NCBI GenBank assembly: GCA_934317205.1
Contig: CAKREL010000094.1
Coordinates: 1 to 7,886, forward strand
From: an uncultured Eubacterium sp.
GTDB taxonomy: Bacteria; Bacillota; Clostridia; Lachnospirales; Lachnospiraceae
Direction: 5' to 3'
Length of the DNA stretch: 7,886 nucleotides
In this document: piece by piece, positions 7,384-7,886 of the stretch
How positions within the stretch are numbered: the stretch's first letter is position 1
Layout: the number at the start of each line of letters is the position of its first letter
Position numbers and translations under genes: made by a program
The notes under the pieces: generated by a model
What the model was told of the DNA's origin: nothing
The model's database searches: none
The model's input: only the letters and a program-made list of their open reading frames with translations

Positions 7384-7617
7384 CTATACAAGGTAAGGTT
7401 TTAATGCTTCCATAATCTCGCCCATATCTGCGTCGCCTGCATGAATTGCAAGGTCAATTGGTTTGGACAGATCCAGACTGAAGATACCCATGATGGATTT
7501 TGCATCGATGACATATCTTCCGGAAATCAGATCAAAGTCAAAATTGAACTGAGTGATTGCATTTACAAAGCTTTTTACCTTATCAATAGAATTTAAAGAA
7601 ATCTGTACTGTTTTCAT
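7384..7617 (-). CDS. HPr-like protein lacking the phosphorylatable histidine (Crh-like)
   Basis: A 77-residue protein of the PTS phosphocarrier HPr fold. The regulatory-serine motif is well kept: DAKSIMGIFSLDL (38-50), with Ser41 at the position of HPr Ser46. The C-terminal half also looks like HPr (SKPIDLAIHAGD..., then EIMEALKPYL). The active-site segment, normally G-[IL]-H-A-R-P-A around His15, is replaced by IDKVKSF (11-17). No histidine lies there; the only one is His59. It therefore cannot pass phosphate from Enzyme I, although it might be a target of HPr kinase. B. subtilis Crh is a known precedent for this pattern. Start: ATG at 7617 (minus strand) with a strong AGGAGGG (7631-7625) at 7 bases. 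It has its own promoter and terminator and is monocistronic. Convergent to thiI and divergent from mtaB. I infer a regulatory role; the partner is unknown. Confidence 0.85.
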   Translation of the reverse strand: MKTVQISLNSIDKVKSFVNAITQFNFDFDLISGRYVIDAKSIMGIFSLDLSKPIDLAIHAGDADMGEIMEALKPYLV

Positions 7618-7646
7618 TAACCAGCCCTCCTGAAAAAATAAATTAT

Positions 7647-7675
7647 TTTATTCAATAGTAACTTCAAATTATAAA
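7647..7675 (+). promoter_or_regulatory. Weak plus-strand promoter candidate for mtaB
   Basis: TATAAA (7670-7675) is a good -10 box. At 17 bases upstream there is only TTTATT (7647-7652), a poor -35 box. If used, the transcript would start near 7682, carry both hairpins of the mtaB leader, and overlap the divergent promoter of the HPr-like gene. The AT-rich sequence makes a chance match likely. Confidence 0.22.
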
Positions 7676-7683
7676 AAAGTCAA
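7655..7683 (-). promoter_or_regulatory. Near-consensus sigma-A promoter of the HPr-like gene
   Basis: On the minus strand, TTGACT (7683-7678) and TACTAT (7660-7655) are separated by exactly 17 bases. The -35 box matches the consensus at 5 of 6 positions and the -10 box at 5 of 6. Transcription would start near 7648 and give a leader of about 30 bases that includes the AGGAGGG ribosome binding site. The strength of both elements suggests a well-expressed gene. No operator or cre-like palindrome is evident over it. Confidence 0.75.
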
Positions 7684-7707
7684 TAATGTACGCTACGAAT
7701 CTTTTAA

Positions 7708-7778
7708 ATGAACGCAGAATAAGCAAAGCGACTGCGTTCATGAGCAAGTAGAGAAAGCGGATTGCAAATGTCCGTTTT
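7708..7778 (+). other. Tandem hairpins in the mtaB leader
   Basis: Hairpin 1 is a perfect 10-base inverted repeat, ATGAACGCAG (7708-7717) with CTGCGTTCAT (7732-7741), and a 14-base purine-rich loop. Hairpin 2 pairs AAAGCGGA (7754-7761) with TCCGTTTT (7771-7778) with one G-T wobble and a 9-base loop. The 12-base linker between them is purine-rich. The T-run of hairpin 2 is part of its own stem, so it is not a clear terminator. The pair ends about 20 bases before the AGGAG of mtaB. It could be a cis-regulatory leader RNA or a copy of a dispersed intergenic repeat. I do not recognise a named family. Confidence 0.55.
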
Positions 7779-7810
7779 ACCACACATAATACAATATAGG
7801 AGTTAAAATA

Positions 7811-7886
7811 ATGAAAAAAGCGGCATTACACAGCCTTGGATGTAAAGTGAATTCATATGAGACAGAAGCAATGCAGCAGATGTTGG
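7811..7886 (+). CDS. mtaB: MtaB, tRNA t6A37 methylthiotransferase, N-terminus only
   Basis: Only 25 codons are visible before the window ends: MKKAALHSLGCKVNSYETEA and onward. The LGCKVN-x-YETEA start is the hallmark of the N-terminal UPF0004 domain of the MtaB branch of radical-SAM methylthiotransferases, where this cysteine helps bind the auxiliary [4Fe-4S] cluster. The enzyme converts t6A to ms2t6A at position 37 of tRNAs. The gene is the known neighbour of prmA-rsmE in Firmicutes, which supports the call. ATG at 7811 is preceded by AGGAG (7798-7802) at 8 bases. The MiaB and RimO relatives share the Cys motif but fit less well. Confidence 0.9.
   Translation, partial: MKKAALHSLGCKVNSYETEAMQQML

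Noticed and set aside
7762..7790. TTGCAA with CATAAT at 17-base spacing as an mtaB promoter
   Set aside because: Initiation would fall near 7797, directly at the AGGAG ribosome binding site, leaving almost no leader, and the -35 box lies in the loop of hairpin 2. Possible but less likely than an upstream start or read-through.
1..7886. Search for insertion sequences, CRISPR arrays, tRNAs, toxin-antitoxin pairs or phage genes
   Set aside because: No transposase, regularly spaced repeats, tRNA-like cloverleaf or integrase was seen. All long frames are assigned to housekeeping families.

Overview
The window looks like a chromosomal housekeeping segment of a low- to mid-GC Firmicute of class Clostridia, most likely family Lachnospiraceae. 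That placement is an inference from protein character, AGGAGG-type ribosome binding sites, sigma-A style promoters and gene order; I cannot name the genus. The dnaJ - prmA - rsmE - mtaB order is the tail of the classic Firmicutes heat-shock cluster (hrcA-grpE-dnaK-dnaJ-prmA-rsmE-mtaB, as in Bacillus subtilis). Here it is interrupted by extra genes: an ABC-class ATPase, a cysteine desulfurase plus thiI pair, and a reverse-strand HPr-like gene.

Layout: 1-1122 is the 3' nine-tenths of dnaJ, cut by the window edge. 1123-1243 is a short gap with a long-looped stem. 1244-2953 encodes a 569-residue predicted ATPase of the ABC class. 2954-3207 is a 254-base gap with a weak promoter candidate, a strong imperfect hairpin (3022-3084) and a second set of interleaved stems (3105-3167). 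3208-6067 is a tightly packed run: prmA, rsmE and a cysteine desulfurase gene, each starting 2 bases after the previous stop. thiI follows after 25 bases (6093-7280). A terminator that is strong on the minus strand (7305-7343) separates thiI from a convergent small gene (7384-7617, minus strand) for an HPr-like protein lacking the phosphorylatable histidine. The divergent gap 7618-7810 carries a near-consensus promoter for the HPr-like gene and two tandem hairpins leading into mtaB, of which only 25 codons are visible.

How the genes fit together: DnaJ is a protein-folding cochaperone. Most of the rest concerns the translation apparatus: PrmA methylates ribosomal protein L11, RsmE methylates 16S rRNA, the cysteine desulfurase probably feeds sulfur to ThiI for 4-thiouridine in tRNA, and MtaB adds a methylthio group to t6A in tRNA. 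The ABC-class ATPase is of unknown function in bacteria. The HPr-like protein is probably a regulator or a degenerate relative of the PTS phosphocarrier.

No mobile element, CRISPR array, tRNA or rRNA gene is visible. I found no clear new biological system. The best candidates for a second look are the His-less HPr, the mtaB leader with two hairpins, the prmA leader structures, and the ABC-class ATPase placed inside a heat-shock/ribosome-modification cluster.
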